Positions 33,690 to 45,186 are shown, counted from the stretch's first letter. The stretch is DNA of 64,000 nucleotides from Actinostola sp. cb2023 (GCA_033675265.1 JAUJYZ010000917.1:124001-188000), one strand, 5' to 3'. Made by a program: numbers and translations. The notes: a model not told the origin generated them from the letters alone.

Positions 33690-33895
33690 TTGGTATTCAT
33701 CTAATGTGGCGTCTCTTGGAACTTCGCAAGTACGACTTCCTCCTCCTTGTGGTATTTTTTAAAAATATACTTAATCTTCCCATCCACTGGGTGCTTCCAG
33801 CCGAACTGAAACTTCAACGTCTCCTAAGGTACCAGGGGACCTTCGTGACCACTGTTCACTGAACGCCGCGTAGCGCGCTAACCACTCGTCCAACA
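33690..33895 (-). mobile_element. tRNA-derived SINE fragment (degenerate)
   Basis: On minus, TTGGACGAGTGGTTAGCGCG (about 33876-33895) is a good A box, and GGTCACGAAGGTCCCC about 40 bases later is a decayed B box. An A-rich, AGAAGAAG-rich 3' part follows to about 33690. Weaker than the SINE at 16 kb, and an alternative reading is a short open frame (FGWKHPVDGKIKYIF). Confidence 0.45.
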
Positions 33896-35250
33896 TGTAT
33901 AAAAGAATACATTTTCTTAAAGCTGAATAAATGCAGATTCTAAATATGCTGGAGATGATTTCCTATTTTGTAAATCTTTTTTGTTATTGCACATTTTAGA
34001 AAATTCGACCGGCCTTCTTCAAAGATAATTTTGCACGCGGGAATTCAATCGATTTTTAAACGGAAAGTGCCATTGTAATGAGCACCCTTTGTTTTAAAAA
34101 ACGTTTCCCATGAATTACATGTTGAGGAGATATTTGCTGTCAATCCAGCTTTAATTAGCATAAATGCAACTGTCAAACCCGTGTTGACAACTTCCAATCA
34201 TTTGACTTTGCGATGCAAAATATCGGCTTTAAAAGAAGTCAAGATGAAGGAAGCAGTATGTTTGTGGAGTCAGGCAATAAGAGTTCTGTAGTGGACCAAT
34301 AGGTAAGAGAAACGACTGGAGAATGAGAAAATTGCTGCTGTTGGCGGCTTCTCAATTGACCCCAATCGATCGACGATTTTTCTATATCTAGCCAATCATC
34401 TTTCACATTTTTAAGCCGACCAATCACAATCGAGGTACATATTTTGTACCCATACATTAGCATGGAAGTGAGATTGGCATTTCGTAGCACCAGAGGCTCG
34501 CAAACCCCTCGTTCTCCAAGCTCGTCTTCATCTTCACCGACTCCGCAGCGGGAGAGTAGCTGAACCCCTGGTTTCCCAGGGTATTTGTGTCCAGAAACCA
34601 ATTCCACAGGAAACTCAATAAATAAAAGCACGTGAAATAGACAGAAACAAACTGACAGAATAAACATATGATAAACGTATGATAAATAGATAGTCGCTAA
34701 TTATTCTAATCTGTCAGAATATGTAACCTTCTATAATTGTTTTTCTACGCTATTACGTTTTTCATATCAGTCTGGGGAGTTGTCTAAACTAGGCTCAGAT
34801 TCACTGCTGATCGATGACTGAGTAACTGTGTAATTGACACATGCAAAACTGAAACTACGCTCATTAAATGTTCTCGTTTGAGACTACATGTAGATAAACT
34901 ATTCCTAAAGGTTGCTGAGTTTATAATAAGGTTATCGAAATCGATTCTATTCATTGTTCCAGTAAAAAATAAATAACATATCTAACAGATTAACTTTTTA
35001 TCTTTGTTGTTGTTTTTGTAAGATAAGAATATACTGGAAAACGATGACGAAGATCCACCCAAACCACGTGCACGAGTCTCTCGAAACCAAATAACCATAG
35101 TGATATTAAGCGGATAAGTAGACTCTTTTAAAACCCAATCGATATACCTGTAAAGCAACAAATATACTGAAATCATACCTTTCCAACAGAAGCTTCGTCC
35201 GCCATGATCTCGATGACACAGAGGAATGAAGTCACCAACAATTCACATAC
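33896..35250. other. No supported gene
   Basis: A 142-codon minus frame at 34239-34667 begins with a hydrophobic stretch, but codes for no recognisable domain and contains CCAATC-type motifs like a dispersed repeat. A short open frame at 34982-35176 is also unsupported. Confidence 0.4.
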
Positions 35251-35273
35251 ACATTTTTGTGTATCAACAACTC

Positions 35274-35366
35274 GAGAAAATATAAAGAACTCTTAAAAAG
35301 CTAGAGTCGCAATCGGTTACACCTCGTGCCACTCTTACGCTTGTTAAGAGTTCTTTATATTTTCTC
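35274..35366. repeat. Short inverted repeat
   Basis: GAGAAAATATAAAGAACTCT (35274) is inverted at 35347-35366, with a 45-bp loop. Confidence 0.8.
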
Positions 35367-35376
35367 TGGTGTGTCT

Positions 35377-35530
35377 ATAACGCAATTGCCGCTATGCTCG
35401 AGAATCCAGCGGTGCTCTTCGGCGTGGGCTCGGAAATCGCCACGCCAGAAGAACCGCTGGAGAACTTGCCTGCTAGGATGACTTCTGGGGCGTGATACGC
35501 ACTCAAGCACATCAACCCTGGAAGGAGAAA
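35377..35530. other. GC-rich island with open frames on both strands
   Basis: Clearly richer in GC than flanks. On minus, an acceptor-like TCATTT..TCTCCTTCCAG precedes a frame with LECVSRPRSHPSRQV and FWRGDFRAHAEEHRW, ending at a TAA. On plus, MLENPAVLFGVGSEIATPEE is open. I cannot decide which, if any, is translated. It may be a captured exon. Confidence 0.3.
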
Positions 35531-35542
35531 TAATCTCATTAA

Positions 35543-35969
35543 AGTGCCTATGAAACGAAAAAACAGACCCCATTTTTATTTGCTACTACGAAAGTTTACT
35601 ATTTGCTTGTTTACATGGCGTTAATAAAAACTGAATTGAGCTACGGGAACATTTTCTATTTCACGCACGAAGTTGGGCATTTTTGGTTTCAAAGTGCGAC
35701 AATTCCCGCTCGGTCAAACTATAGAAATGTGACGTCATAAGTTGTGCAAACAAAGGCACTTCACAACTTATGACGTCACCGAGCCATTGTCAAGGGCCCA
35801 GTCTCTTGTCGCACATTTTGGTTGAAAATGACAATTTTCCGAACTGCGAAAAGAAAATGTTCGCACGCTCATATAAGTCGATGTTTAAATATAGCAAATG
35901 TTCAGAGAAAGACCAAACAACAATAATGTACAATAAAACAAGGATCGACATTTTCGTTTCATAGGCACT
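35543..35969. mobile_element. TTAA-flanked element 1 (piggyBac-type MITE)
   Basis: Ends AGTGCCTATGAAACGAAAA..TTTTCGTTTCATAGGCACT are inverted and flanked by TTAA at 35539-35542 and 35970-35973. An inner palindrome (GTGACGTCATAAGTTGTG / CACAACTTATGACGTCAC) carries two perfect CRE sites. 427 bp, no transposase. Confidence 0.9.
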
Positions 35970-35973
35970 TTAA

Positions 35974-36462
35974 AGTGCATATGACATGAATATTTTTGTT
36001 GGCCTCAATTATGCAGATTATTGGTAGTATCAAAGAAAACATAATCAATTTTCTGTGAAATGATTGCTTTGAAAGATATTTTCGAAAAATACATACGTCA
36101 CTTTGTTTGAAGAGCCTCAAAAATAACCAAAATAGTCATACTTTTGTCCGACCATAAGACAAAAACATAAACAGGTAAAGCTTCTAACTTTTTTGGTGTT
36201 TAAAAGTATTATATCTGTACTTTTAATCTACTTCAAATTGTTTGTTGTTCTTTTCGTTTTCTAGCACAAAAAGCGATCGATATTTGCCACGATTTCAATG
36301 AAACCAGGGTGCGATCAAACAACGTGATATCACACTTCGCAACATGTTTTTCACAAATATCTCTAAAAGCAATAATTTAATCAAAAATTATTTGTGATAT
36401 TATTATTTCCATCACTAATCTATGTTATAAAATGAAATTTAAAAAAATGTGTCTTATGCACT
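35974..36462. mobile_element. TTAA-flanked element 2, directly abutting element 1
   Basis: AGTGCATATGACATGAATA at the left and GTGTCTTATGCACT at the right are inverted ends. TTAA at 35970-35973 is shared with element 1, and TTAA at 36463-36466 closes it. 489 bp. Its right part resembles 14510-14560. Confidence 0.85.
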
Positions 36463-36499
36463 TTAAACTTCGAAAGTCTCTCGGGTAGGAGGTCCGAAC

Positions 36500-37734
36500 A
36501 AAAGACTCTGCTCGCAGAAGGTAACGTACTCGTCTCCAACCAAAGCTTCCGTTCTTTCAAACAAAATCTGGACATATCTTTTGCCATTCAGGATTTATCT
36601 GTTGTCTACTCGGCAATGTCAGTGGATATTCCGATCTTCGATAGATATTCAAACCAATTCGGCAAATGAAAGCAATACAAAATTCAAAATCCATCTGCTT
36701 CAAGAAAGGTACAAGTTGTACGAGGATCATTTTTCAGGATATCCTAGATTACAAATTGATAAAGGTAAGTCATACTAAAATATAGAATATTTTATTAGAT
36801 GACGGTAAATATTTAGTTTTATGTACAACTGTTTTCAATGGTTTCTGTGCTCATACCATTGCAGCATCATTTTACAGAAGTTGCAACACACTGGACAATG
36901 TTTTCATCCAGTGGAGAAGTGCAACAGAAAGGGAAAATTATATCACAATGTTCTCTCCCCAAAAATGGCAAGAAATGTCTGACTGCAGACGAAGAATGCA
37001 CACGTGCAAATTGTGTATATATTGTGCTGATTACCACACAATAATTCAGTCTACATTCCCGACAAAGAATAAAAATCAAGTTTCCAAATTAAAACACAAG
37101 CCATTAGCAAGTATAAAGTCACAGGCAAAAGCCTTTACTACTGTGACCACTATTAAGCCATTGAAAAGGGAATTGAAAGATATTGGGGAAGCCATCTACA
37201 AGACATTTGATGAAACATGCAAAAAATCTTGGATGCAGTTTTACAGATGTTCTGTTAACGGTACCTCCAAAGATGACTGGCCTCCAAAAAAGAATTAGTC
37301 CTGCGGAAAAAAAAGAGAGGAAAAGGGATGAGCAACGTAAAGTAAAAACATCAATTGAATCAGTTTGGAAAAACACTGACACAGATTCCCATCTAGCTCT
37401 GAGGCAGTCATTTTCTGCAAGGCAGCAACAGAGACTAAGCACATACTTTGAAACAACTGATCAGGCTGAGGATAGAATAAGAAAAACTCCCCCAGAAAAA
37501 ATAATGAATAAGTCACATGTCCCAAACCCATCAACTATCGAAGGCGAATTTGACAGACTAAAGGAGGACATGGAATCCTGGCCAAGGGAGGAGGTAAACT
37601 GGAGTGAGAAGGCCAGGGAATACAAGATAAGAAGATCTTCAGACCAGGCCACCCCACCCAATGCTGGGCAGATTCTAAAGGAATATCTTAAGTCACAAGA
37701 AATTGACACCAGCCAATTTGAAAAAGAGAAAGGT
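36500..37734 (+). pseudogene. Unrecognised two-exon gene remnant with a Cys cluster and basic coiled region
   Basis: An exon ending at 36764 (YEDHFSGYPRLQIDK, GTAAGT donor) joins in phase to 36865 (ATACCATTGCAG acceptor). The second exon encodes WQEMSDCRRRMHTCKLCIYC, a likely zinc cluster with a trailing DYH, then a Lys-rich region. A run of six A at 37286-37291 appears to be one base too long and shifts the frame. After it comes RISPAEKKERKRDEQRKV, then QQQRLSTYFETTDQAEDR, then NWSEKAREYKIRR and GQILKEYLKSQEIDTSQFE, ending at a GTAATA donor (37735). The closing segment reminds me of a domain in uncharacterised transposon-associated proteins of marine invertebrates, but I cannot name it. Start and 3' exons not found. 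Confidence 0.5.
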
Positions 37735-37751
37735 AATATATACATGTATAC

Positions 37752-37876
37752 TGAACAATTATTATTCCCCGAAGTGGAGGTGAGTAGTGGTGGATATTTA
37801 CTGAGCCACAAGTCCTTGAGTGGCAAGGTAAATATTCACCACTACTCACCTCCACTTTGGGGAATAATTGTTAATG
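37752..37876. mobile_element. Hairpin element right after the preceding exon
   Basis: ACAATTATTATTCCCCGAAG..CTTTGGGGAATAATTGT, arms about 55 bp (GGAGGTGAGTAGTGGTG inside). It lies 20 bp inside the intron that follows the exon ending at 37734. Confidence 0.9.
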
Positions 37877-38989
37877 CATGTATAAACTTAAATCGTGAAG
37901 CCAGCATGTGCATTGAATTTAAATCATAGTAATATACAATGTAGCTCAATAACAAATGCCCTTTAAAAATAACTCCAGATTTTATTATTGCCAGTATGAA
38001 AAACGTCACCGCTTCTACTTTGTACAGTCACAGCTAATTTTAAAATTTACACATAGAAATATCGGAGCCGCAATATCAATACAAATATAAAACGAACCTT
38101 TGCATCAAAACTTTTAGCTAAACAGTAAACTTACCGTTGGTTTTCGATATGTCGTTGACGGTTGATCCATGCTCGTTGTACAGTAGCGGCTAAGTCCTTC
38201 AAAACTCTTCTCTTGAAAGCATTTAAATTTCGAGAATATGTCTATTATACGAATATCTGTATTTCATCCAGTATTAATTGAACTCCGGCCTTGTAGTTGG
38301 ATAAAAACCAACAAAAACAATGCGCTACAAAGCTCTCCCATCTCAGAACCATCCGCCATTTTTAATTTTACATAAACACGTGGGCGACGTGGGGGGTCTC
38401 CATTCGCCAGCGGACCCAGGCCTTAACATGCTTGAGTTTGCCGGAGTAAAAGAGATTTTTTTTTCTTTTCTTTTACACCAACTACATGTAGCTGTCTGAC
38501 TGAATGACTATCTGACTACCCTGCGAGCAGGTGTTTTTGCTTCCTTGCTGGGGGAGTAGAGGTACTATGGGGTACTATCTGACTGACTGGCTTACCAACT
38601 GACTGACTGACTAGTTGACTGGCTGACTGACTGTCTGATTGACCAACCGACTGACTGTCTGAATGACTGACTATCTGACTGACTGACTGGCTTAAACCAT
38701 CTAACTAACTGACTGACTAGCTGACTGACTGACCGACTGACCGACTGACTGACTAGTTGACTAACTGATTGATGGCCATTGTGTAGAGGCTGGACTGTCG
38801 TTGAGACACCTACTATTTAGGTACATCCTTTCTACGCATGAGCCTAGTCACATCCCTGTACATGGCCGGTTTGACGATTGATTGATTCAATGATTGATCG
38901 GTCCAGTGATTGATTCATTCAATGATGGATTGATTGAGAGTTAGTCCTTCATTTCTTAGTGATTAATCCTAATGGCCCTAAAGCAGTCT
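37877..38989. repeat. Intergenic with (CTGA)n tract
   Basis: 38500-38780 is an imperfect CTGACTGACTGA tract and 38875-38940 a GATTGATT tract. A TCCGCCATTTTTAATTTT stretch at 38350-38370 resembles promoter or MITE edges elsewhere. No gene seen. Confidence 0.7.
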
Positions 38990-39264
38990 TTACTCATAAA
39001 CGATCGCAGCTACAACACCCATCGCCAACAAACTTCCATAACCTAATGCACAAACAGCATTTCATTGCAAGTTGCATTGTTGTGCCTTAGTACTCATGAA
39101 AGCGTCAGGACTTTTCTTGTGCGCCATTCCAAGTGAAACTCCAAACCTCCCATCATAGAAGCAAAAGTTACTCCAGTAAGAAATAACGTAGCAGTTGTGA
39201 GGCTGAATGTAGCTGTTTCGTGTTGTTTACCAGCATCTTCACTTTTCGTCTTCTTGTACGCCAT
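38990..39264 (-). pseudogene. TMEM242: TMEM242-like intronless pseudogene
   Basis: Minus strand from ATG at 39264: MAYKKTKSEDAGK, then a first membrane segment (TATLFLTGVTFASMMGG). After a one-base loss near 39145 comes GVSLGMAHKKSPDAFMSTK, then a second membrane segment (ALGYGSLLAMGVVAAIVYE), ending at TAA 38990-38992. The two membrane segments separated by a KKSP loop fit TMEM242, a small inner mitochondrial membrane protein implicated in respiratory complex assembly. In-frame TGA at 39062-39064 and the frameshift make it non-functional. The continuous sequence without introns suggests a retrocopy, though no A-tail is evident. The assignment is from memory of the family and moderate. Confidence 0.55.
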
Positions 39265-40157
39265 TTTGAATTTTTAAAGTTGACCGCTGGCTAGAGCAAG
39301 AAACTTGAGCCTGTACTGAATTGGTAAAACATATTTCACTAATGTTGTATTTTATTAACCCTTTGACTCCCGGTAACTTTAACGCGCGACAGGTCCTCTG
39401 TCCCTGGGTGTTTTTCGCAAAATCATTAAGAAATATGACACGTGCAAATAAACCATATGCGCAGTAAATACAGACACAAGATATCAAATCCAAACAAATT
39501 TTATTGTCAAAAGGGATAAATGAAAGGCCTAAATATTCCAAAATGTCTGCCAAAAGTAATTAAAAAGGCCAAAAACAAGAAGGCAAAAGAATAACAAATA
39601 TTTTTTGGTGCGTCAAAATTGAATTCAAACGCGCACAAAACAGAGCCAAACAAATCAGCAAAATTAAGCCAAATAAAGGCTAAATGGTTTCAAAAACAAT
39701 CCAAATTGAAGGAGAAGTGTTGTAAAGTAATGTATTTAAAGTTCTTAATATTTGCAGCAGAGAATATGAAGATCTCGGAGATATGACAGCAGCTCAGTCT
39801 TGGTGGTAGTCGCGAAAACAGTCCATCTTGCACAGGGCTACTCCACATTGCAGGCACTCGAAAGTTGACTCGATGGCTCGTCCTTTGGGGGTTGTACTGC
39901 CATTCTTTTTACACTGCACACATCCTCTTTTCCTGCCCTTGATCTTGACAATGAAGTGCTTACCTGCATTCTCTGGATCGAGTGAAAGTGGGTCGATCTT
40001 TTTTGCGCTTACTCGCACCCTCAACTGAAAACCCGGCAATCAACTGCTTCGCAAGACTAGTTCTGAAACTTACCTGTTTTAATCTAGCTTCCCCATGACC
40101 GTCCAATTGAATAATACCTACGAAGTTGATCGCTAAGATCCATACATGTCCAATACA

Positions 40158-40210
40158 CACGACCTGATACGGGCCGTGAAAGCTCCTGTACGGCCCGTAT
40201 CAGGTCGTGA
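40158..40210. repeat. Small perfect hairpin in the split transposase
   Basis: CACGACCTGATACGGGCC and GGCCCGTATCAGGTCGTG inverted about a short loop, right at the break point of the transposase. Confidence 0.8.
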
Positions 40211-40229
40211 AGTATTTACTATTCATATA

Positions 40230-40470
40230 CAGTCATTCTCAAAAACGTTGTCCAGATGAAAAGACTACAATAAAGTCACGTGATTCATTATGTTTTCAAT
40301 TTCTGCGCGCGGATCTGGGAGTTGATACCAGCGCCATTACATTCAGTTCTCACAATGCCGTGTACTTTTGCATCTCAAATGGAAATTCCACGCGATGAAA
40401 TTGAAAACATAATGAATCACGTGACTTTATTGTAGTCTTTTCATCTGGACAACCTTTTTGAGAATGACTG
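40230..40470. mobile_element. Tc1/mariner-type MITE (CAGTCATTCTCAAAAACGTT ends)
   Basis: Inverted arms of about 85 bp, with TA on each side (40228-40229, 40471-40472). The arm contains GTCACGTGATTCATTATG. 241 bp, inserted between the two parts of the piggyBac gene. Confidence 0.92.
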
Positions 40471-40739
40471 TATCTTATTAATATGCGTAAACAAAGCATG
40501 TCATTATTTTGAGTTATTCAAAATTGATGAATTTAATGATTCATACCCATCTACCAGATTCATACACATCATACCATTTGCCATCGAATACTCATGAATT
40601 GGTCACCCTGTGTCGCATAATTCATTTGGCTATAGGTCGGCCACATTGCTCACAGGTCGTTACCTTTTACGAGCCGTGCATCTCATTTGCAGGTCGTGAC
40701 AGGTCGTGAATTCGACGTTTATTTGCAATCTATTTCACT

Positions 40740-43100
40740 CTTTACGGACAATAATCACTTCCACTGAAATGATTGGTGGTTCGTCGTTTTCAAAGCTCTC
40801 ATTTTGCCGATATTTTAATCATATCTTCACATTCGACTCTTTTTAAAACTCAGATAATGATACAAATCCCGGTTCCCAATGCCAAAGTACTGCTTTTAAC
40901 GGTATCTAATACTGTAATAACAAACATCTCTAAATTCGCAGTGATACTGGTAGATCTATGAATGGAGTTTCGTCGTTTTCAAAGCCCTCGTTCGATATCC
41001 TGATTTTATACAAACATCTCCAACAGTCAAGCTAAAATCTTAACGGTATCTAATCATAACAAACATCTCCAAATTCACAGTGATACTGGTAGATCTATGA
41101 ATGGAGTTTCCTGTCGTTTAGCCTTCGATCGTTATCCTGATTTTATACAAACATCTCCAACAGTCAAGCTAAATTCGCGGTGATACTGGTAGACTCTATG
41201 AATGGATCAGTTTCGTCATTTTCACTGAAGCCCTCGATCGATATCCTATCTATGAATGGATTTCGTCGTTATATAGCCCTGATATCCTGATAATATAACT
41301 CTTCTGATAGTGATACACTCCACTAGCTGTCACTCAGTCCCCCTTGGTCCTAGACCTTCTCAATGCCGAAGTACTACTTTTACAGTGATTTTATATAATA
41401 ATAAAAAAGTATTAAATGGATACGAACAATCTAAATGTAAACAAACATTGATCGCACGTACTGCATGGAACACATCCCACTTCTCAATGCCGAAATACTG
41501 CTTTTACGATATAGCTAATGATGATACCAACAATAACTGGTCAACTGACAAACATCTACAACTGAACTAATATTGGTCAAGCTATTTAAAAATCATTTAA
41601 AACCATTCTTCAACTCGATCTGTGGATATCGTGGGCGATGATTTCTGAACATGCACTCGTACCCAGAGCCACTCTCATTAGGTTGGTGATACAATATTAT
41701 GTTCTCCTTGGTAGCCTGCGTTGTACAAAGTTACACTCAGAAAAGATAGCGATCGAAGGCTCGACATAGAGACTATTAACAGTAAATATTTGGAGAATTT
41801 GTTTACCAGCCGTGGTGCACGAAAGTTCGCTGGAAATCGATCGTGCTCTGAGAACTGATAAACAAACATCTATAATCTGTATGTTCAATTCTTATTCATT
41901 CAATTAATAGCTGGTCTTCTACACATCTATAATCTGTATGTTCAATTCGGCTTCATTCAATTAATAGCTGGTCTTCTACACATCTATAATCTGTATGTTC
42001 AATTCTTATTCATTCAATTAATAGCTGGTCTTCTACACATCTATAATCTGTATGTTCAATTGTTATTCATTCAAGTAATAGCTGGTCTTCTACACATCTA
42101 TAACCTGTATGTTCAATTGTTATTCATTCAATTAATAGCTGGTCTTCTACACATCTATAATCTGTGTTCAATTCTTATTCATTCATTTGTTCAAGTTAAT
42201 TTAATGGAGCAGAAGCCGTCAAAGTTCATTCTACGATGACGGCAAATTCCAGTTTATTTTACTCTCCACATCGACTGATTCAAGCTGGACTAAACATGAT
42301 ACCACTCTGCATCAATTTTCTCCCTTATCACTTCGGATTAGTAGGTACTAATATTCAAGACTGGCTTTTGATTAAACGTGATGACAAGGAAGAAATCATG
42401 TTTTATCACTTGGCAGAAAGCCACGTGTCGCCAATTTGAAACACAGGAAGCCCAAACATATAAGTAAACTTATCTCATGCATTATCATTTGCTGAAATGT
42501 AGAATGAATGTGCACAGTTACATTTTAACCTGCAAATAATTCAACTCACAGCACTTCACTTTCTATTAGAAACGACTAGTAATAACAATATCTTCTGATA
42601 CACATCCCGTTTCTCAATGCCGAAATACTGCTATCTAATATGATACCAACAATAACTGTGGTCAACAAACATCTCCAACGATTAATTTTGATCAATTTGC
42701 GGTACTGTCAGATACTGAATAGTCAGTTTCGTGGTTTTCAAAGCCCTCTATATCCTGATAATAACAATATCTTCTGATACACATCCCGTTTCTCAATGCC
42801 GAAGTACTGCTTTTACGATATCCGCTCTAACTGAATGATACCACTAGAACAATAACTAGTCAACAAACATCTACATGTATAACAATATGCGATCAAGCTA
42901 ATTTGCGCTACGGGCCGTACTGACTGATGGAGTTTCGTGGTTTTCAAAGCCCTCGATATCCCGATAACAACAATGTATTTTGATACACATCTCGCTTATA
43001 AAAGCTTATAAATAACGAATCTCCAAGTGCTATTTCGCCTAATACCTGAGTGAATGATACGAAAATCTGAAAAGTGACTTGCGATCGTAATAAATTCAAT
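40740..43100. repeat. Degenerate long-period repeat region
   Basis: Recurring phrases ATGAATGGAGTTTCGTCGTT, AAAGCCCTCGATATCCTGAT, CACATCCCGTTTCTCAATGC and GAAGTACTGCTTTTACG appear in the same order with a 150-200 bp spacing at 40.95-41.5 and 42.58-43.0 kb. It separates the two piggyBac parts. No coding evidence. Confidence 0.75.
41876..42182. repeat. 58-bp minisatellite, about 5 units
   Basis: TCTATAATCTGTATGTTCAA then TTCTTATTCATTCAATTAAT then AGCTGGTCTTCTACACA. Units are nearly identical, nested inside the degenerate region. Confidence 0.92.
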
Positions 43101-44377
43101 GATTTTATAATCGGTCATTTACAAAGCCGGCAACCCAAACATATGCCATTATAAACGTGTAAACATCTTCCTTCACTACTATTATCGTGCTCGAGGATCC
43201 AGTCAAAGATCTGCCTCGAAAGGACTTGAATTTGTAGACAAAATACACACATTTATTTTGTCATGCCACTTAGTGAAAACTACCCTACCTTTTTGCCATA
43301 CAACATTCTCGCCGGGTTTCAGTTTTGCCTTAGCGCAATTAGGCATTCCCTTCCTGTTGATTCTTACCATATCACATGCGAAGGTGTCCTGTACTTCCAG
43401 ATGCTCTAATAACCTCAATGAACTAAAACAGTTATCGAAAAAAATATGATGCCCCTTATTCTTGAATGGTTGTACTAACCTTGTCACTACATGATATCCC
43501 AGTCCGTTTGTCTGGCTTTGTCCTATTTCCCTTCCGAGGTAGGTGTTGAAGTTCAAAACATAGCCATTGCTCGAGTCGGCGGCTATCCAAACTTTGATGC
43601 CATATTTTGGCGGTTTCGCTGGCATGTACTGTCGAAAAGAAAGCCTACCTTTGTATGCGACCATCCCCTCATCAACGGAAATATTCTTGGAGGGCTGAAA
43701 ATTATCTAAAAACTTACCTTTGATGTAATCTATGACCAGACGTACCTTGTAAAGACGATCAAAGTTGTCGGCTTCACGGGGTGGTTCTTGAGTGGAGTCG
43801 TTGAAGTGTAGATAGCTTGTTATCTCTTGGAACCTGTTCTTGGTCATTACTTTCTCGATTCCCACATTCCCAAAGAAGTCATCTGTACACCGCAATACTT
43901 GGAAGTCGTACCATACCCATGATTATTCGTACACCAAAGTAAGCATTCATCTCAAGGCGTGTCACTTTGGTAAACTTGGCGAGACGGTCGGGCGACGTTG
44001 TCAATTTCTGTCTTGCGTAACGGTTGGTTTCAGCAACAATCTGGTCCCATAAATCATCTCCAAAGAAGGCAGAAAAGAAGTCAATTTCTTTCGGAACTTC
44101 TGGCAGTGGAAATCTAATTTCGGCGGTCATTTTGAAGTCTGGAATCTGGAAATCTTGTTCATTTTCAGGATCGGAATCGGTGCTTGGAGGTGCTTGATTG
44201 TCTTCGCCTTCGCTCTCTATTCCATCGAAATCCACATCTGATTCATCTGATTCTTGCCTGAAATGTTCTTCGTCATCTTCAAAACCGTAGAAGCTGCTGT
44301 CAGACCCCAATCTTCAAATTCTCCTGAAATATCTCCATCTAAATCTGCCATAATTAACTGTCACTTTTTGAATAATG

Positions 44378-44760
44378 GGCTTGTAACACCCGCCACGTGA
44401 CTTTTTACATTTTCACCGCAGACAAACGAAAATACCATAACTAGAAAGAGCATACTAAAGTTAGTAAAAGTGGAAAGTTTGAAGGGAAATACGTAAATAG
44501 GGCAATAGTTACAGGCATTCAAACTTTACTTTTTTTGTATGGAAATGTATGTTGGAAGGCAACAGCTTGCCTTCCAAGCGAAAACTCATACAAATCCTTG
44601 TCAAAGCGGGAAACTTTGAAAGCCGTTAACTTTTTTCTTATTTGCTTGATTCTTTTCAAATTTTCAACTTTTACTCATTTTAGTATGCTCTTTCAAGTTA
44701 TGTTATTTTCGTTTGTCTTCGGTGAAAATTTAAAAAGTCACGTGGCGGGTGTTACAAGCC
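44378..44760. mobile_element. Inverted-repeat element beside the piggyBac start
   Basis: GGCTTGTAACACCCGCCACG at the left is inverted at the right. Further pairs (AAAGAGCATACTAAA; CGTTTGTCTTCGG / CGCAGACAAACG) continue inward for about 130 bp. It starts 27 bp upstream of the transposase ATG, so it could be the 5' terminal region of that transposon. Confidence 0.8.
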
Positions 44761-44810
44761 ATTTCTTCAAGGGTCTAATAATAATTAAATGTTTTTTTCG
44801 ATATTCCAGA

Positions 44811-45151
44811 GGGAAGTACTATATTTTTATGAATCTTTAGAGGTGTCAGTGACGTCATCTACTCAACCCAACATTCAAGCTCCATACATTTCTTTGTAGT
44901 TTTGTGATCAAAATATCTCCATGTTTTCTTCAGATAACAGCTCTGCATTGAAGAAAACTGGTCAGATAATCAATCCTAAGCACAAATAATGTAAGAAAAC
45001 TCCTTCATCCAAACTTTTAGCTTCATAGAAATAAAATAATTCAAGAAATTAAACACAAAGAAATGTATGGAGCGAAGCTGTGATGATTGTTTGGGTTGAG
45101 TAGATGACCTCACTGACACTTCTAAAGATTCATAAAAATGTAATACTTCCC
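44811..45151. mobile_element. Inverted-repeat element, about 340 bp
   Basis: GGGAAGTACTATATTTTTAT..GTAATACTTCCC with long arms containing GGTTGAGTAGATGAC and AAGAAATGTATGGAGC and their complements. Confidence 0.85.
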
Positions 45152-45186
45152 ATAGAAATTTTGAGAAAACACATTAACCAGTAATT

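Larger units (their letters stand above)
39359..44351 (-). pseudogene. Split, broken piggyBac transposase
   Basis: The N-terminal and catalytic part lies at 44351-43203: acidic start (MADLDGDISGEFEDW, then DDEEHFRQESDESDVD), first catalytic Asp in SVDEGMVAYKGR and second in HIFFDNCFSS. After 3 kb of repeats, 40143-39794 carries the third Asp region (MDLSDQLRRYYSIGR), then LAKQLIAGFS and the C-terminal Cys domain (GCVQCKKNG, FECLQCGVALCKMDCFRDYH). Frameshifts are seen at 44305-44308 (CCCC), near 43885, at the NSSPFEADL stop and near 39968. The segment between YYSIGR and AKQLIAG is deleted. TTAA at 39355-39358 followed by CCCTTTGACTCCC is a plausible 3' end; no matching left end was found. Not functional. 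Confidence 0.85.

Noticed and set aside
34239..34667. 142-codon minus frame with a signal-peptide-like start
   Set aside because: No domain after the hydrophobic start; the sequence has the look of a dispersed repeat and no supporting exon was found.
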